Assembly: GCF_020171745.1 (NCBI RefSeq)
Contig: NZ_JAIVAH010000022.1
Span: 124,001 to 188,000 of the forward strand
Reading direction: 5' to 3'
Length of the DNA: 64,000 nucleotides
From: Prescottella equi
GTDB taxonomy: Bacteria; Actinomycetota; Actinomycetes; Mycobacteriales; Mycobacteriaceae
Shown here: piece after piece, positions 19,061 through 27,608 of the stretch
Numbering within the stretch: the stretch's first letter is position 1
Layout of the letters: every line of letters begins with the position of its first letter
The notes under the pieces: model-generated
Told to the model about the DNA's origin: nothing
Seen by the model: only the letters and a program-made list of their open reading frames with translations
Databases searched by the model: none
Made by a program: the position numbers and the translations under genes

Positions 19061-20586
19061 TCACGACCGGTGCGGCGCATCATCTCCTGCGCCGAGGGCG
19101 GACCCCAGGTTCCAGCCTCGTAGGGCTCGGGCTTGCCGCCCGCCGCCCAATGCTCGAGGACCGGATCGAGGATCTTCCACGACAGCTCGACCTCGGCGTT
19201 GACCGGGAACAGCGACGGTTCGCCGAGCAGGACGTCGAGGATCAGCCGCTCGTAGGCCTCCGGGGAGGACTCGGTGAACGCCTGCCCGTAGCTGAAGTCC
19301 ATGTTGACGTCGCGGACCTCCATGCTCGACCCCGGCACCTTGGAGCCGAAGCGCATGGTGACGCCCTCGTCGGGCTGGACCCGGATCACGAGTGCGTTCT
19401 GGCCGAGGTCCTCGGTCATCGTCGCGTCGAACGGCAGATGCGGGGCCCGCTTGAACACGACCGCGATCTCGGTGACCCTGCGGCCCAGACGCTTTCCGGT
19501 CCGCAGGTAGAACGGCACGCCGGCCCAGCGCCGGGTGTCCACCTCGAGCGTGATCGCCGCGTAGGTCTCGGTCGTGGAGTCCTGCGCGAACCCGTCCTCT
19601 TCGAGCAGGCCGACGACCTTGCGGCCGCCCTGCCAGCCGCCCGCGTACTGGCCGCGGGCGGTGGTCTCGTCGAGCGGTTCCGCGAGGCGGGTCGCGGACA
19701 GCACCTTGATCTTCTCGGCCTGCAGCTCGGCCGGCTCGAAGCTGATCGGCTCCTCCATCGCGGTGAACGCGAGCAGCTGGAGCAGGTGGTTCTGGATGAC
19801 GTCCCGGGCCGCGCCGATGCCGTCGTAGTAGCCGGCCCGGCCGCCGAGACCGATGTCCTCGGCCATCGTGATCTGCACGTGGTCGACGTAGTGGGCGTTC
19901 CAGATCGGGTCGAACAACTGGTTCGCGAACCGCAGCGCCAGGATGTTCTGGACCGTCTCCTTGCCAAGGTAGTGGTCGATGCGGAACACCGTGTCCTCGG
20001 GGAACACGTTGTTCACCACCGCGTTGAGTTCGCGGGCACTCTCGAGATCGTGGCCGAAGGGCTTCTCGATCACCACACGGCGCCACTGCCCGTCCGCGGA
20101 CTTGGCCAGCCCCGATTTCGACAGCTGCTCACACACCGTGGGGAACTGCGCAGGCGGAATCGACAGGTAGAACGCGTGATTGCCGCGCGTGCCGCGTTCG
20201 CGGTCCAGCGCGTCGAGGGTGTTCGACAGGTTGGTGAAGGCCTCGGCGTCGTCGAAGCTGCCCTGCACGAAGCGGATGCCCTTCGCGAGCTGCTCCCACA
20301 CATCCTCGCTGAACGGGGTGCGGGCGTGCTCGCGGACGGCGTCGTGCACGACCTGTGCGAAGTCCTGGTCCGCCCAGTCACGCCGGGCGAACCCGACGAG
20401 AGCGAACCCGGGCGGCAGGAGGCCTCTGTTGGCGAGGTCGTACACCGCGGGCATCAGCTTCTTGCGCGCCAAATCCCCGGTGACACCGAAGATCACCAGG
20501 CCACAGGGGCCGGCGATGCGAGGCAGCCGCCGGTCCCTGCTGTCCCGTAGTGGGTTGGTCCAACCGTCCGCCGCGGGTCCGCTCAC
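19045..20586 (-). CDS. zwf: Glucose-6-phosphate 1-dehydrogenase
   Basis: 513-residue enzyme oxidising glucose 6-phosphate to 6-phosphogluconolactone with reduction of NADP. The N-terminal dinucleotide motif VIFGVTGDLARKKLMPA is near residue 31; the active-site segment FRIDHYLGKETVQNILALRFAN, containing the catalytic His-Tyr pair, is near residue 200; the C-terminal half has the expected beta-sheet substrate domain. Start is GTG, three bases after the tal stop. Part of the five-gene pentose-phosphate operon. Confidence 0.96.
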   Translation of the reverse strand: MSGPAADGWTNPLRDSRDRRLPRIAGPCGLVIFGVTGDLARKKLMPAVYDLANRGLLPPGFALVGFARRDWADQDFAQVVHDAVREHARTPFSEDVWEQLAKGIRFVQGSFDDAEAFTNLSNTLDALDRERGTRGNHAFYLSIPPAQFPTVCEQLSKSGLAKSADGQWRRVVIEKPFGHDLESARELNAVVNNVFPEDTVFRIDHYLGKETVQNILALRFANQLFDPIWNAHYVDHVQITMAEDIGLGGRAGYYDGIGAARDVIQNHLLQLLAFTAMEEPISFEPAELQAEKIKVLSATRLAEPLDETTARGQYAGGWQGGRKVVGLLEEDGFAQDSTTETYAAITLEVDTRRWAGVPFYLRTGKRLGRRVTEIAVVFKRAPHLPFDATMTEDLGQNALVIRVQPDEGVTMRFGSKVPGSSMEVRDVNMDFSYGQAFTESSPEAYERLILDVLLGEPSLFPVNAEVELSWKILDPVLEHWAAGGKPEPYEAGTWGPPSAQEMMRRTGREWRRP

Positions 20587-20589
20587 GGA

Positions 20590-21723
20590 TCAGCTCTCTC
20601 GAGCAGCGGTGAGCTGCTCCGTGATCGCGTCGAGGAGCTCGTTCCAGGAGACCTCGAACTTGTCGACGCCTTCGGTCTCGAGCTTGTCGAACACGGCGGG
20701 GATGTCGATGCCGGCGGCCGCGAGCGCGTCGAAGACGGCCTGCGACGCCTCGCCGGTGCCCGAGATGGTGTCCCCGGTGACGACGCCGTGATCGGCGACC
20801 GCCTCCATCGTCTTCTCCGGCATGGTGTTGACGGTGTTCGGCGCGACCAGCTCCGTCACGTACAGCGTGTCGGAGTAGTCAGGGTTCTTCACACCCGTCG
20901 ACGCCCACAGCGGACGCTGGACGCGGGCGCCGGCGGACGCGAGAGCCGCCCAGCGCTCGCCGCCCTCGAAGACCTGCTGGTACGACGAGTACGCGAGACG
21001 GGCATTGGCCAGGCCGGCCTTGCCGCGCAGCGCGAGGGCCTCGTCCGAACCGATCTTCTCGAGCTGCGCGTCGATCTCGGTGTCCACGCGCGATACGAAG
21101 AACGACGCCACCGAATGGATCTTCGACAGGTCGTGTCCGGCGGCCTTCGCGGCCTCGAGGCCCGCGAGGTACGCGTCGATGACGGCCTCGTAGCGCTCGA
21201 CCGAGAAGATCAGCGTGACGTTGACGCTGATGCCCTCCGCGATCACACGGGTGATCGCGGGCAGGCCCGCCTTGGTGGCCGGGATCTTGATGAGCAGGTT
21301 GTCGCGGTCGACGAGCTTCCACAGCTCGATCGCCTGCGCGACCGTCGCATCGGTCTCGTGGGCCAGGCGCGGATCGACCTCGATCGAGACGCGGCCGTCG
21401 ACGCCGTTCGATGCCGCGGCCTGCGGGGCCAGGACCTCGCACGCGTTGCGCACGTCGTCGGTGGTGAGCGCGCGGACCGTCTCGTCGACGCCGGCGCCCT
21501 GCTCGGCGAGCTCGCGCAGCTGGGCGTCGTACGCCTCGCCCTTGGTGAGGGCGCCCTGGAAGATCGTCGGGTTCGTGGTGACGCCGACGACGCTGCGGGT
21601 CGCGATCAGTTCCGCGAGGTTGCCGGTCTCGAGCCGCGTGCGGGACAGGTCGTCGAGCCACACGGACACACCCGCCGCGGAGAGTGCGGCGAGGTTGGCG
21701 TTCTGGGTGGTGGTGTCAGTCAT
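20590..21723 (-). CDS. tal: Transaldolase
   Basis: 377 residues, the longer TAL-C type found in actinobacteria. Visible motifs: N-terminal [41 protein letters not shown] and the Schiff-base lysine in [16 protein letters not shown] near residue 150. Transfers dihydroxyacetone units between sugar phosphates in the non-oxidative branch. It starts six bases after the tkt stop and ends three bases before zwf, so it is firmly within the operon. Confidence 0.95.
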   Translation of the reverse strand: MTDTTTQNANLAALSAAGVSVWLDDLSRTRLETGNLAELIATRSVVGVTTNPTIFQGALTKGEAYDAQLRELAEQGAGVDETVRALTTDDVRNACEVLAPQAAASNGVDGRVSIEVDPRLAHETDATVAQAIELWKLVDRDNLLIKIPATKAGLPAITRVIAEGISVNVTLIFSVERYEAVIDAYLAGLEAAKAAGHDLSKIHSVASFFVSRVDTEIDAQLEKIGSDEALALRGKAGLANARLAYSSYQQVFEGGERWAALASAGARVQRPLWASTGVKNPDYSDTLYVTELVAPNTVNTMPEKTMEAVADHGVVTGDTISGTGEASQAVFDALAAAGIDIPAVFDKLETEGVDKFEVSWNELLDAITEQLTAARES

Positions 21724-21729
21724 GATGAT

Positions 21730-23832
21730 TCATCCCTTCACACGTGCAAGGACGCGACGTGCCGCATCGGTGACCGCTTCGGCGGTGAAGCCGAACTCGC
21801 GGAACAGCGTCTTGTGATCGGCCGAGGCACCGTAGTGCTCGATCGACACGGCCTCGCCGTCACTGCCGAGGATCTTGTACCACGGCATCGCGATACCGGC
21901 CTCGACGGAGACACGGGCGCGGACCGCGGGCGGGAGCACGTCGTCGCGGTACGCCTGGTCCTGCTGATCGAACCAGTCGAGGCAGGGCACCGACACGACG
22001 CGGGTCGCGATGCCGTCGGCCTCGAGCACCTCACGGGCGGCCACGGCCAGCTGCAGCTCCGAACCGGTGCCGAGCAGGATCACCTCGGGGGTGCCGGTCG
22101 ACGCCTCGGCCAGGACGTACGCGCCGCGGGCGACACCTTCGGCGGCCTTGTCCTTCGTGCCCTCGAGGACCGGGATGTCCTGACGGGTCAGCGCCAGCGC
22201 GGTGGGGCCGGTCTTGTGCTCGAGCGCGCACTTCCACGCCTGGGCGGTCTCGTTGGCGTCACCCGGACGGATGACGGACATGTTCGGGATCGCGCGCAGC
22301 GACGCGAGGTGCTCGATCGGCTGATGCGTCGGGCCGTCCTCGCCGAGACCGATGGAGTCGTGCGTCCACACGTACAGCGCCGGGGTCTGCATCAGCGCGG
22401 CCAGGCGGACCGCCGGGCGCATGTAGTCGCTGAAGACGAGGAACGTGCCGCCGTACGCGCGGGTCGGTCCGTGCAGGTCGATGCCGTTGATGATCGAGCC
22501 CATCGCGTGCTCGCGGATACCGAAGTGCAGGGTCCGGCCGTAGGGCTGGGCGTTCCAGTCCTTGGTGGAGATCGACGTCGGGCCGAACGAGTCGGAGCCG
22601 TCGATCGTGGTGTTGTTGCTGCCGGCGAGGTCGGCCGAGCCGCCCCACAGCTCCGGCAGGATCGGGCCGAGCGCGTTGAGCACCTTGCCCGACGCCTTGC
22701 GGGTCGCGACACCCTTCGCGTCCGCGTCCCACGTCGGCAGGTGATCGGTCCAGCCCTCCGGGAACTCACCGGCGTGCAGGCGGTCGAACAGCGCCTTGCG
22801 CTCGGGCTCGCGGGCGGCCCACGCGTCGAAGTCGGCCTGCCACTGCGAATGCGCCGCGGCGCCGCGGTCGACGACCTGACGGGCATGCGCGAGCGCGGCC
22901 GCATCGACGTCGAAGCTCTTCTCCGGGTCGAAGCCCAGTGCGCGCTTGACGCCCGCGACCTCTTCGGCGCCCAGCGCGGCACCGTGCACGTCGCCGGTGT
23001 TCATCATCGTCGGGGCCGGGTAGCCGATGATCGTGCGGAGCAGGATGATCGACGGCTTGTCGGTGACGGCCTTCGCGGCGGCGACGGCGTCGAGGATCGC
23101 GGAGACGTTCTCGCCGCCCTCGACGGTCTGCACGTGCCAGCCGTACGCCTCGTAGCGCTTGGCGACGTCCTCGCCCAGCGCGATCGCGGTGTCGTGCTCG
23201 ATGGAGATCTTGTTGTCGTCGTAGAAGACGATGAGGTTGCCCAGCTGCTGGACACCCGCGATCGACGACGCCTCGGAGGTGACGCCCTCCTCCATGTCGC
23301 CGTCGGAGGCGATCACGTAGACGAAGTGGTCGAACGGGCTCGCTCCGGCGGCGGCCTCGGGATCGAACAGGCCGCGCTCGCGCCGCGCCGCCATCGCCAT
23401 GCCGACCGACGACGCCAGGCCCTGGCCCAGCGGGCCGGTGGTCATCTCGACGCCGACGGTGTGGCCGTACTCGGGGTGGCCCGGGGTCAGCGAGCCCCAC
23501 GTGCGCAGCGACTCGATGTCGGACAGCTCGAGCCCGTAGCCCGACAAGTAGAGCTGCAGGTACAGCGTCAGGCTGCTGTGGCCGCACGACAGGACGAAGC
23601 GGTCGCGTCCGACCCACTCGGGGTGCTTGGGGTCGTGGCGCATCACTCGCTGGAACAGGGTGTAGGCGACGGGTGCGAGGCTCATCGCGGTGCCCGGGTG
23701 GCCGTTGCCGACCTTCTGGACGGCGTCCGCGGCGAGGACTCGTACGGTGTCGACGGCCTTGGTGTCCAGGTCGGTCCAGTCGGTGGGGTGGACCGGTTGC
23801 GTGAGGACGCGGATCTCGTCTGTGATCGACAC
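21730..23832 (-). CDS. tkt: Transketolase
   Basis: 700-residue thiamine-diphosphate enzyme transferring two-carbon ketol groups. Motifs include the N-terminal NGHPGTAMSLAPVAY, RDRFVLSCGHSS, the ThDP/Mg site GDGDMEEGVTSEASSIAG with DDNKISIEH, and the C-terminal GLGEDGPTHQPIEHLASLRAIP. First gene of the minus-strand operon tkt-tal-zwf-opcA-pgl that supplies NADPH and pentoses. A plausible promoter (TCGACC, 17-base spacer, TAGGCT) lies about 90 bases upstream in the region shared with divergent ctaB. Confidence 0.96.
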   Translation of the reverse strand: MSITDEIRVLTQPVHPTDWTDLDTKAVDTVRVLAADAVQKVGNGHPGTAMSLAPVAYTLFQRVMRHDPKHPEWVGRDRFVLSCGHSSLTLYLQLYLSGYGLELSDIESLRTWGSLTPGHPEYGHTVGVEMTTGPLGQGLASSVGMAMAARRERGLFDPEAAAGASPFDHFVYVIASDGDMEEGVTSEASSIAGVQQLGNLIVFYDDNKISIEHDTAIALGEDVAKRYEAYGWHVQTVEGGENVSAILDAVAAAKAVTDKPSIILLRTIIGYPAPTMMNTGDVHGAALGAEEVAGVKRALGFDPEKSFDVDAAALAHARQVVDRGAAAHSQWQADFDAWAAREPERKALFDRLHAGEFPEGWTDHLPTWDADAKGVATRKASGKVLNALGPILPELWGGSADLAGSNNTTIDGSDSFGPTSISTKDWNAQPYGRTLHFGIREHAMGSIINGIDLHGPTRAYGGTFLVFSDYMRPAVRLAALMQTPALYVWTHDSIGLGEDGPTHQPIEHLASLRAIPNMSVIRPGDANETAQAWKCALEHKTGPTALALTRQDIPVLEGTKDKAAEGVARGAYVLAEASTGTPEVILLGTGSELQLAVAAREVLEADGIATRVVSVPCLDWFDQQDQAYRDDVLPPAVRARVSVEAGIAMPWYKILGSDGEAVSIEHYGASADHKTLFREFGFTAEAVTDAARRVLARVKG

Positions 23833-23920
23833 GGGCAGATGTCTCCTGACATGGTTGTACGTGGAGCCGGAGGGTATCCGGAGGGTGCAATGGGCGTCGC
23901 CGGACCTCGAGTGCGCTTCC

Positions 23921-23949
23921 AGCCTAGTGTGCCGCCCCGATCGGGTCGA
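23921..23949 (-). promoter_or_regulatory. Putative promoter of the tkt operon
   Basis: On the minus strand TCGACC (23949-23944) and TAGGCT (23926-23921) are separated by 17 bases, matching sigma-70-type spacing with a TANNNT -10 box; transcription would start near 23914 and leave a leader of about 80 bases before the tkt start. Only one of several conceivable sites in the 203-base divergent region. Confidence 0.45.
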
Positions 23950-24035
23950 TTCGGTTCAGGGGTTTGCGCCGTCTACCATCGGTTGTAGTAGTGAAGTAAC
24001 AGCGAGGATGTAGTCGCGTGGGGCAAGGAGAAAGC

Positions 24036-25025
24036 GTGCGTACAGGGCATCGGCCGAGCGGACATGGCTTCGGCGGCCCCTCCGGCGCATCGGAATCGAA
24101 GGCTGCGCGGGACACCACCACGCTGTGGGGCCGGGTGACGTCGACCGTTCTGGCGTACATCGCACTCACGAAGCCGCGCGTGATCGAGTTGCTGCTCGTC
24201 GCGACGATTCCTGCGATGCTGCTGGCCGACCGTGGTCATATCGACCTGGTTCTGATCCTGAGCACGCTGTTCGGCGGCTGGATGGGCGCCGCGAGCGCCA
24301 ACTCCCTGAACTGCGTCGTCGACGCCGACATCGACAAGGTGATGAAGCGCACAGCGCTGCGTCCCCTCGCGCGTCAGGCGGTACCGACGAAGCATGCGTT
24401 CGTGTTCGGCATGACCCTCGGTGTGGCGTCCTTCGTGTGGCTGTGGTGGGCGGCGAACCTGCTCGCAGGCTTCCTCGTCGTGCTGACGATCGCGTTCTAC
24501 GTCCTCGTCTACACGATGGTGCTCAAGCGCCGCACGTGGCAGAACGTGATCTGGGGCGGCGCCGCGGGCTGCATGCCCGTCATGGTCGGCTGGGCCGCCG
24601 TGACCGGCTCCCTCAGCTGGGAGCCGCTCGTCCTCTTCCTGATCATCTTCTTCTGGACGCCGCCGCACACCTGGGCGCTCGGCATGCGCTACAAGGAGGA
24701 CTACAAGGCCGCGGGCGTGCCGATGCTGCCGGTCATCGCCTCCGAGGAGCACGTCACCAAGCAGATCGTCTTCTACACGTGGGCGACGGTTCTCGCGTCG
24801 TTGGTGTTGGTGCCGGCCGCCGGATGGATCTACGCGGTCGTCACGCTGCTGGCCGGCGCCTGGTTCCTGTTCGTCGCGCACCAGCTCTACAACAGCGTCC
24901 GCGGCGGCACGCCGATCAAGCCGCTCAAGCTGTTCCTGCAGTCCAACAACTACCTCGCGGTGGTCTGCTGCGGTCTGGCCGTCGACTCGGTCCTCGGCTG
25001 GAACACGATCGCCAGCTACTTCTGA
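24036..25025 (+). CDS. ctaB: Protoheme IX farnesyltransferase (heme O synthase)
   Basis: UbiA-family prenyltransferase that farnesylates heme B to heme O for cytochrome aa3 oxidase. About 9 membrane helices; the [23 protein letters not shown] segment is the prenyl-diphosphate/Mg-binding Asp motif (NxxxDxxxD) and [26 protein letters not shown] is the conserved second motif of COX10/CtaB. I place the start at GTG 24036 because AAGGAG lies five bases before it; a GTG at 24018 in frame would add six residues. Divergent from tkt as in mycobacteria, and near ctaA, the next enzyme of the pathway. Confidence 0.95.
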   Translation: MRTGHRPSGHGFGGPSGASESKAARDTTTLWGRVTSTVLAYIALTKPRVIELLLVATIPAMLLADRGHIDLVLILSTLFGGWMGAASANSLNCVVDADIDKVMKRTALRPLARQAVPTKHAFVFGMTLGVASFVWLWWAANLLAGFLVVLTIAFYVLVYTMVLKRRTWQNVIWGGAAGCMPVMVGWAAVTGSLSWEPLVLFLIIFFWTPPHTWALGMRYKEDYKAAGVPMLPVIASEEHVTKQIVFYTWATVLASLVLVPAAGWIYAVVTLLAGAWFLFVAHQLYNSVRGGTPIKPLKLFLQSNNYLAVVCCGLAVDSVLGWNTIASYF

Positions 25026-25036
25026 CCTGACACCGA

Positions 25037-25070
25037 ACGAAAGGCCCGCTCACTCGAGCGGGCCTTTCGT
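25037..25070. terminator. Bidirectional terminator between ctaB and qor
   Basis: A perfect 15-bp stem (25037-25051 with 25056-25070) around a four-base loop, with AAA at the left and TTT at the right inside the arms: acgaaaggcccgctc / gagcgggcctttcgt. It lies between the convergent ends of ctaB (25025) and the quinone oxidoreductase (25085), so it can serve both. Confidence 0.88.
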
Positions 25071-25084
25071 CGTCTGTGCGCCGG

Positions 25085-26050
25085 CTAGGGCAACAGCACG
25101 ATCGAACCGGTGGTCTTGCGGCCCTCGAGATCGCGGTGCGCCTGCGCGGCCTGGTCGAGCGGGTAGCTGCCGCCCACCCGCAGCTTCAGCGTCCCGGCAG
25201 CGATCGCGTCGAGCACGGCGCCGGCCCGCCACGTCAGCTCCTCCCGGTCCCGCACGTAATGGGCGAGGGTGGGCCTGGTCACGAACAGTGATCCGCCCGC
25301 ATTGAGGCGCTGCAGATCGAACGGCGGAACCGGACCGCTGGCGGCACCGAACAGCACGAGGGTCCCGCGGACGCGCAGCGAGTCCAGACTCGCGTCGAAC
25401 GTGTCCTTGCCGACGCCGTCGTAGACCGCCGCGACCCCCTCGCCGCCGGTGAGTTCGCGGACCTTGTCGGCCAGCCCGTCGCCGTAACGCAGGACCCGCC
25501 AGGCGCCCGCCTCGCGGGACAACGCCTCCTTCTCGTCCGTCGACACCGTCGCGATCACCTTGACGCCCTTCGCGGCCGCCATCTGGGTGAGCAGCAGTCC
25601 CACTCCGCCGGCGCCTGCGTGGACGAGGACGGTCTCACCGGATCGGGCCGAAAAGGCCGACTCGATCAGGTAGTGCGCGGTCATCCCCTGCAGCAGCGCC
25701 GACGCCGCCTGCTCGGGTGCGACCCCGTCCGGGACGTCCACCGCGACGGCGGCCGGCACCACGACCTTCTCGGCATAGCCGGCCGGCGCCGCGGCCCACG
25801 CCACCCGATCGCCGACTCCGAACTCTGTGACGTCGGAGCCGACCTCGAGCACCACACCGGAGCCCTCGTCGCCCGGTACATACGGAACATCACGCGCGTA
25901 CGTTCCGGTGCGGAAATACGTGTCGATGAAGTTGACGCCGATCGCCTCGGTCGCGACCAGTAGATCGTTCGGACCGACCGGCGGATCGGGCACCTCCGTG
26001 GGGACGAGAACCTCCGGACCGCCGAACTGGGACACCACGATTGCACGCAT
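25085..26050 (-). CDS. qor: NADPH:quinone oxidoreductase (MDR superfamily)
   Basis: 321-residue zinc-free medium-chain dehydrogenase. The N-terminal GroES-like part contains VIGVNFIDTYFRTGTY-type sequence (GVNFIDTYFRTG) that is diagnostic for quinone oxidoreductases, and the cofactor domain has VLVHAGAGGVGLLLTQMAAAKG near residue 145. Reduces quinones with NADPH. Position next to ctaB corresponds to mycobacterial Rv1454c. ATG start; TAGAAC at -12 to -7 suggests a leaderless message. Divergent from the Rv1455-like gene. Confidence 0.92.
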   Translation of the reverse strand: MRAIVVSQFGGPEVLVPTEVPDPPVGPNDLLVATEAIGVNFIDTYFRTGTYARDVPYVPGDEGSGVVLEVGSDVTEFGVGDRVAWAAAPAGYAEKVVVPAAVAVDVPDGVAPEQAASALLQGMTAHYLIESAFSARSGETVLVHAGAGGVGLLLTQMAAAKGVKVIATVSTDEKEALSREAGAWRVLRYGDGLADKVRELTGGEGVAAVYDGVGKDTFDASLDSLRVRGTLVLFGAASGPVPPFDLQRLNAGGSLFVTRPTLAHYVRDREELTWRAGAVLDAIAAGTLKLRVGGSYPLDQAAQAHRDLEGRKTTGSIVLLP

Positions 26051-26120
26051 GTTCTTGTTCTACACCGACCCGGCGGTCGCGTCGGCGGACGGTCGTGACG
26101 GGACCGGGGCTACCGCACAG

Positions 26121-26132
26121 TACGCTGACCCC
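26121..26132 (+). promoter_or_regulatory. Leaderless -10 box of the Rv1455-like gene
   Basis: TACGCT at 26121-26126 lies at -12 to -7 from the ATG at 26133. The 82-base divergent region with qor has a mirror arrangement on the other strand (TAGAAC at the same distance from the qor start), so both transcripts are predicted to start at their start codons. Confidence 0.5.
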
Positions 26133-26486
26133 ATGAGCACCGATACCCAGAGCACCGCTGCGGCCCCGGTCCTGCCCTCGGGCACGGTCGCAGCCATCCG
26201 GAAGTTCATCTCCGAGCACGGTGGATCCGCGAGCGCGGTCATCCAGCCGGTCGGGCGTGCGGGCGTGCGGATCACCCTCGTCGGCGCCGACGGCATCCTC
26301 GGCGATCAGGTTGTCGACAACCTCGCGATCGCGAACGCGGTCGTCGCGTCGTTCGACGAGCTCACCGTCTCCGAGTGGGACCGCGCCCTCACCAGCATCG
26401 TGACGCCGCGCAAGGGCCACTTCGCGAAGATGGCCGGTTGGGTCGCACACCAGACGCGCTTCCCGAAGGCACGCAACGAGCGCTGA
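26133..26486 (+). CDS. Conserved actinobacterial protein, Rv1455-like
   Basis: 117-residue soluble protein of unknown function. It has an Ala-rich N-terminus, then VAAIRKFISEHGGSASAVIQPVGRAGVRITLVGADGILGDQVV, an apparent alpha-beta fold, ending with WVAHQTRFPKARNER. The assignment rests on position: the M. tuberculosis order is ctaB, qor, Rv1455, ctaA, as here. ATG start supported by the -10 box at -12 to -7. A strong bidirectional terminator follows directly. No catalytic motif is seen. Confidence 0.75.
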   Translation: MSTDTQSTAAAPVLPSGTVAAIRKFISEHGGSASAVIQPVGRAGVRITLVGADGILGDQVVDNLAIANAVVASFDELTVSEWDRALTSIVTPRKGHFAKMAGWVAHQTRFPKARNER

Positions 26487-26493
26487 CAAGAAC

Positions 26494-26533
26494 CGAAGGC
26501 CGGGACCCTGCAATCGCAGGATCCCGGCCTTCG
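26494..26533. terminator. Bidirectional terminator between Rv1455-like gene and ctaA
   Basis: cgaaggccggga ... tcccggccttcg forms a 12-bp outer stem extended by a five-pair inner stem (cctgc/gcagg) after one C-A mismatch, with loop AATC. It separates the convergent ends at 26486 and 26554 and looks like the hairpin after ctaB. Confidence 0.85.
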
Positions 26534-26553
26534 TCGTTCGTGGGTGACGCCGG

Positions 26554-27534
26554 TCAGGCGGTGGCGACGGCCTCGGCGTCGGTGTCGGTGCGGTCGCCGA
26601 CAGGCTCGCGGACCCGGCCCGCCGCGTACAGGGCCGCGGTCGCGGCGGTGCAGGCACCGGCGAGTGCCACATGGATGGTCACCAGTGCCGCCGGCACGTG
26701 CGTCCAGAACTGCACCAGGCCGACGCACGCCTGCGCGACGACGAGCGCGATCACAACCTTGAGCCGCAGCTTCACCGCGGCGCGCGCGCCGACGGCGTAG
26801 AGGGCGAAGCCGAGGCCGACGAGCAGAGCGAGGTAGGCGACCAGGAGTTCGGCGTGCAGGTGCACCAGGTTGGTGATGTCGAGGTCGAGACGCTCGACCG
26901 TCCGCTCGGGGTTCTTGTCGCCCGCGTGCGGTCCGGCGCCGGTCACCATCGTGCCCGCGACCAGGGTGCCGGCCAGCGCGACGCCGGTGAGGGCCGTCAG
27001 CCAGCTCAGCTGCTTGGGGAGTGTGGTGACCTCGACGCCGTCGTCCGGCTGGTCGATCTTGTGGTACAGCATGACCGACAGCCAGACCATCGCCATCGAC
27101 ACCACCAGGTGCAGCGCCACCGTCCACCACAGCAGCCCGGTGAGCACTGTGATGCCACCGAGGACGGCCTGCGCGATGGTCGACAGCGGCATCAGCCACG
27201 CGTAGAAGAGCACCTCGCGGCGTCGTCCCGCGCGGGTCACCGCGAGGACGACCGCCGCGGCGGTCGCGACCACCAGGAACGTGAGCAGGCGGTTACCGAA
27301 CTCGATGGACTGGTGGAGCCAGGGCGCCGTCGAATCGCCGGTCGGGATGAAGCTGCCCGGGTAGCACTGCGGCCACGTGGTGCAGCCGAGGCCGGACGCC
27401 GTGACGCGGACCACCGATCCGGTGACGGCGATGCCGCCCTGCGTCACGATCACCGCGATCGCGATCCACTTCTGGACCGCGAGCGACGGCAGCGGTAGAC
27501 GGTTGACCAGGTTCACAAACCCGCGATACAGCAC
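26554..27534 (-). CDS. ctaA: Heme A synthase
   Basis: 326-residue eight-helix COX15/CtaA protein converting heme O to heme A. Visible: conserved histidines in WLHQSIEFGNRLLTF near residue 68 and HLHAELLVAYLALL near 230, and the paired cysteines GLGCTTWPQCYPG in the first extracytoplasmic loop, which mark the disulfide-bearing class. With ctaB it supplies heme A for the terminal oxidase. Position corresponds to Rv1456c. Followed on the minus strand by genes reading from the ABC transporter block. Confidence 0.95.
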   Translation of the reverse strand: MLYRGFVNLVNRLPLPSLAVQKWIAIAVIVTQGGIAVTGSVVRVTASGLGCTTWPQCYPGSFIPTGDSTAPWLHQSIEFGNRLLTFLVVATAAAVVLAVTRAGRRREVLFYAWLMPLSTIAQAVLGGITVLTGLLWWTVALHLVVSMAMVWLSVMLYHKIDQPDDGVEVTTLPKQLSWLTALTGVALAGTLVAGTMVTGAGPHAGDKNPERTVERLDLDITNLVHLHAELLVAYLALLVGLGFALYAVGARAAVKLRLKVVIALVVAQACVGLVQFWTHVPAALVTIHVALAGACTAATAALYAAGRVREPVGDRTDTDAEAVATA

Positions 27535-27608
27535 GCCCCGATGGTAGAGGGCGATCCACTACGAGGTGTAGTTGGCCCCGGTCCAACCGGTGTGACGTTC
27601 GGCGCAGG

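Noticed and set aside
20788-23988. Open frame of over 1000 codons on the plus strand across tal and tkt
   Set aside because: It is antisense to two intact, motif-bearing enzymes; long antisense frames are common in GC-rich codon usage and this one has no domain-like sequence.
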